The notes under the pieces were generated by a model that did not search any database, had not been told where the DNA came from, and saw nothing but the letters and a program-made list of their open reading frames with translations. The translations under genes and the position numbers were made by a program. Positions 39,492 through 40,767 of a stretch of DNA of 40,767 nt are shown here, in pieces; within the stretch, counting starts at the first letter, position 1; the number at the start of each line of letters is the position of its first letter. The stretch spans positions 1-40,767 of the forward strand of contig WQVF01000033.1 in NCBI GenBank assembly GCA_009781725.1. Reading direction: 5' to 3'. Origin of the DNA: Defluviitaleaceae bacterium (GTDB lineage: Bacteria; Bacillota; Clostridia; Lachnospirales; WQUN01).

Positions 39492-39956
39492 TTATTTTGA
39501 TTTAAGTAAAGCTTTCATTTGCTTTTCAATTGCAGAATTAAAGTCTAACTCCATTATACCCACAGACTTATTGTAATCTTCGTAAAACTCATTAAACAAG
39601 CCAGTCTCAATTATTTCGATTAAAAGTTCTTTGTTTAAGTTAATTTTCACATCTATATCTGCCCAATATTCTTCGCTAACTAACGGCTTTGCCATGCCGT
39701 AGCTCCTTAATAGGTTTTCCCTTCGCGCATCAACGATTGCAAATGCACTCTTATTATCAATTGCCATATTTGTATGTGCTAACTCATGTAATATTTCATA
39801 TAGCTTCGTATACCTAAAAAGGCGGACCGAATCATTTGATTTAGACTTGTTACTAATCAATGCAAGAATGAGGCTAATTGTAGTTGTAAAGATACCAACA
39901 GCAGCTGCAATCAGTGCCGCAATAACAGTTGGTGCCATGATAGACTCAATAGCCAT
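39492..39956 (-). CDS. Single-pass membrane protein of unknown function
   Basis: 154 residues. One membrane helix near the N terminus (about 9-34, IAALIAAAVGIFTTTISLILALI) is followed by a cytoplasmic-type helical domain rich in Asp, Glu, Lys and Asn (RYTKLYEILHELAHTNMAI). HELAH recalls a zinc-protease HExxH motif (His-Glu-Leu-Ala-His); with no partner ligand clear, I treat that as chance. The ATG at 39956 has GGGGGGAG 4 nt upstream. It lies 22 bp after nrnA in the same direction. Its AT-rich codon use, unlike its neighbours, suggests recent arrival. Confidence 0.68.
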   Translation of the reverse strand: MAIESIMAPTVIAALIAAAVGIFTTTISLILALISNKSKSNDSVRLFRYTKLYEILHELAHTNMAIDNKSAFAIVDARRENLLRSYGMAKPLVSEEYWADIDVKINLNKELLIEIIETGLFNEFYEDYNKSVGIMELDFNSAIEKQMKALLKSK

Positions 39957-39978
39957 GTTCTCCCCCCCCACATACAAA

Positions 39979-40767
39979 CTATAATCTAGCTAGTAGCTCC
40001 GGCTCAACAATCTTTAACACCTGCTCAAGCACACTTTCCATCGTCCCAACCATAGCACACCCAGCCGCCATCCTATGCCCGCCTCCCCCTAGGGATGCTG
40101 CAATTTGGCCTATATCCAAGCTCCTTGAGCGCATACTTACTTTGATTTTTTTTGTTCCCTCTTTTGGCTCGGAGCTGGGGGGAGGGTCTTCTGGTGCGTC
40201 GGTGGGTTTTACGGTTTGGTGTCGTTCATACAAAAATAAGGCAACCTCTGCGCCCTTGGTGCTCATTAGGTATTCCACTACATTGTCCATTTCGGCTGAG
40301 TCAGCTCCCGCGGCGACTAACATTTCTCTTGTTAGGCAGGTGTATACCAGTTTTCCATCTAAGACTAGTTTACTTGCACCTAGGGCTAAACCCAGAGCCT
40401 TGGACGCCTCGAAGCTGTGCTTGTGCATTACCTCATTGTAGATATCCGTGAAGGGGATACCCGTTTCCATTAGCCTCACAGCGGCTTCCATAGTGGATCT
40501 ACCGGTACTGGAATACTTGAAACCGCCAGTGTCTGTTACTATTCCCGTGTAAATGGCAGTGGCTATTTCGGAATCCACGTCTACCAAAGCTTCAATTACC
40601 CTTAGTACCATTTCCGATGTGGAGGATGCATCCGGGTCTATTAAATTATACATAGCAAAGCCTGGGTTGGTGGCGTGGTGATCTATGCATATTGTAGTCT
40701 TTGCTTTACGAAAAAAAGGCCGAGCAAAGCTCAACCTTTCAACGTCGGCACAATCTAATGTGATAAA
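39979..40767 (-). CDS. nrnA: DHH-family bifunctional oligoribonuclease/pAp phosphatase (start outside window)
   Basis: The last 262 codons of an NrnA-type DHH phosphoesterase, which degrades short RNA oligonucleotides and pAp; the start is beyond the window. Seen: ICIDHHATN (the DHH motif), DPDASSTSEMVL, AIYTGIVTDTGGFKYSSTG (DTGGF, second metal motif), and the DHHA1 end GGGGHRMAAGCAM. An unusual Pro/Ser/Glu insertion (KPTDAPEDPPPSSEPKEG) sits between the last strand pair of DHHA1. In Firmicutes the gene usually precedes truB directly in the nusA-infB-rbfA-nrnA-truB-ribF operon. Confidence 0.93.
   Translation of the reverse strand, partial: FITLDCADVERLSFARPFFRKAKTTICIDHHATNPGFAMYNLIDPDASSTSEMVLRVIEALVDVDSEIATAIYTGIVTDTGGFKYSSTGRSTMEAAVRLMETGIPFTDIYNEVMHKHSFEASKALGLALGASKLVLDGKLVYTCLTREMLVAAGADSAEMDNVVEYLMSTKGAEVALFLYERHQTVKPTDAPEDPPPSSEPKEGTKKIKVSMRSRSLDIGQIAASLGGGGHRMAAGCAMVGTMESVLEQVLKIVEPELLARL

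Noticed and set aside
39492..39956. HELAH as a zinc-protease active site
   Set aside because: A single HExxH-like match in a short helical protein, with no third ligand, is likely chance.
1..40767. tRNA, rRNA or CRISPR array
   Set aside because: No cloverleaf with a T-loop consensus, no rRNA-like block and no regularly spaced identical repeats were seen by eye; the repeats present are dispersed.

Overview
The window looks like chromosome of a low-to-moderate GC Firmicute of the class Clostridia. Several clostridial marker families support this: a CD1871A-type CXXC peptide beside a TlpA protein and a NapH-like ferredoxin, a TcdE-type holin, Veg, a DUF1461/DUF2953 pair, an archaeal-type ATPase B subunit and a DUF5717-like protein. 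I saw no rRNA, tRNA, CRISPR array or transposase gene.

Layout. 1-6152 (+): end of RNase Z, an ECF sigma/anti-sigma pair, tsaD, recQ and an FGGY sugar kinase. 6153-11052 (+): a membrane coiled-coil protein and two coupled genes that resemble a split DUF5717 protein. 11233-12634 (-): veg and a TRM11-like methylase. 12699-19165 (+): a DtxR/MntR-type regulator overlapping pyruvate kinase, a HAD phosphatase fused end to end with hscC, and two membrane proteins. 19148-20452 (-): a lone V-type ATPase B subunit, divergent from topB and a lipoprotein. 23322-27660: GNAT, lipoprotein and membrane genes, then a tlpA/CXXC/NapH redox cluster (-). 27822-29433: a phage-like control block (S24 repressor, two promoters, a palindromic operator, a small frameshifted ORF and a holin). 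29460-33701: a membrane gene broken by a small element, DUF1858, signal peptidase, aldo-keto reductase, a sortase lacking its catalytic Cys, and a small zinc protein. 34024-40767 (-): cvpA and a PilO-like gene, then the nrnA ... truB-ribF translation/cofactor operon, with about 2.8 kb of accessory genes (membrane protein, hicBA, creatininase, Nudix, P-loop kinase) lying between nrnA and truB.

The most distinctive content is between the genes. (1) Six small elements end in TAG...CTA and/or are flanked by a TA duplication. Four carry TATAG-type ends like the Neisseria Correia/nemis MITEs. One has split a membrane gene, and removing the element plus one TA restores the reading frame exactly. (2) A second family of mini-hairpins sits just upstream of start codons, always in the sense direction of the following gene. 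One stem differs between copies in sequence but stays paired. (3) Shared modules around terminators and an 80-bp inverted repeat pair add a third layer. No transposase is visible, so any mobility would be in trans.

All homology statements are from memory of protein families. No search was run.
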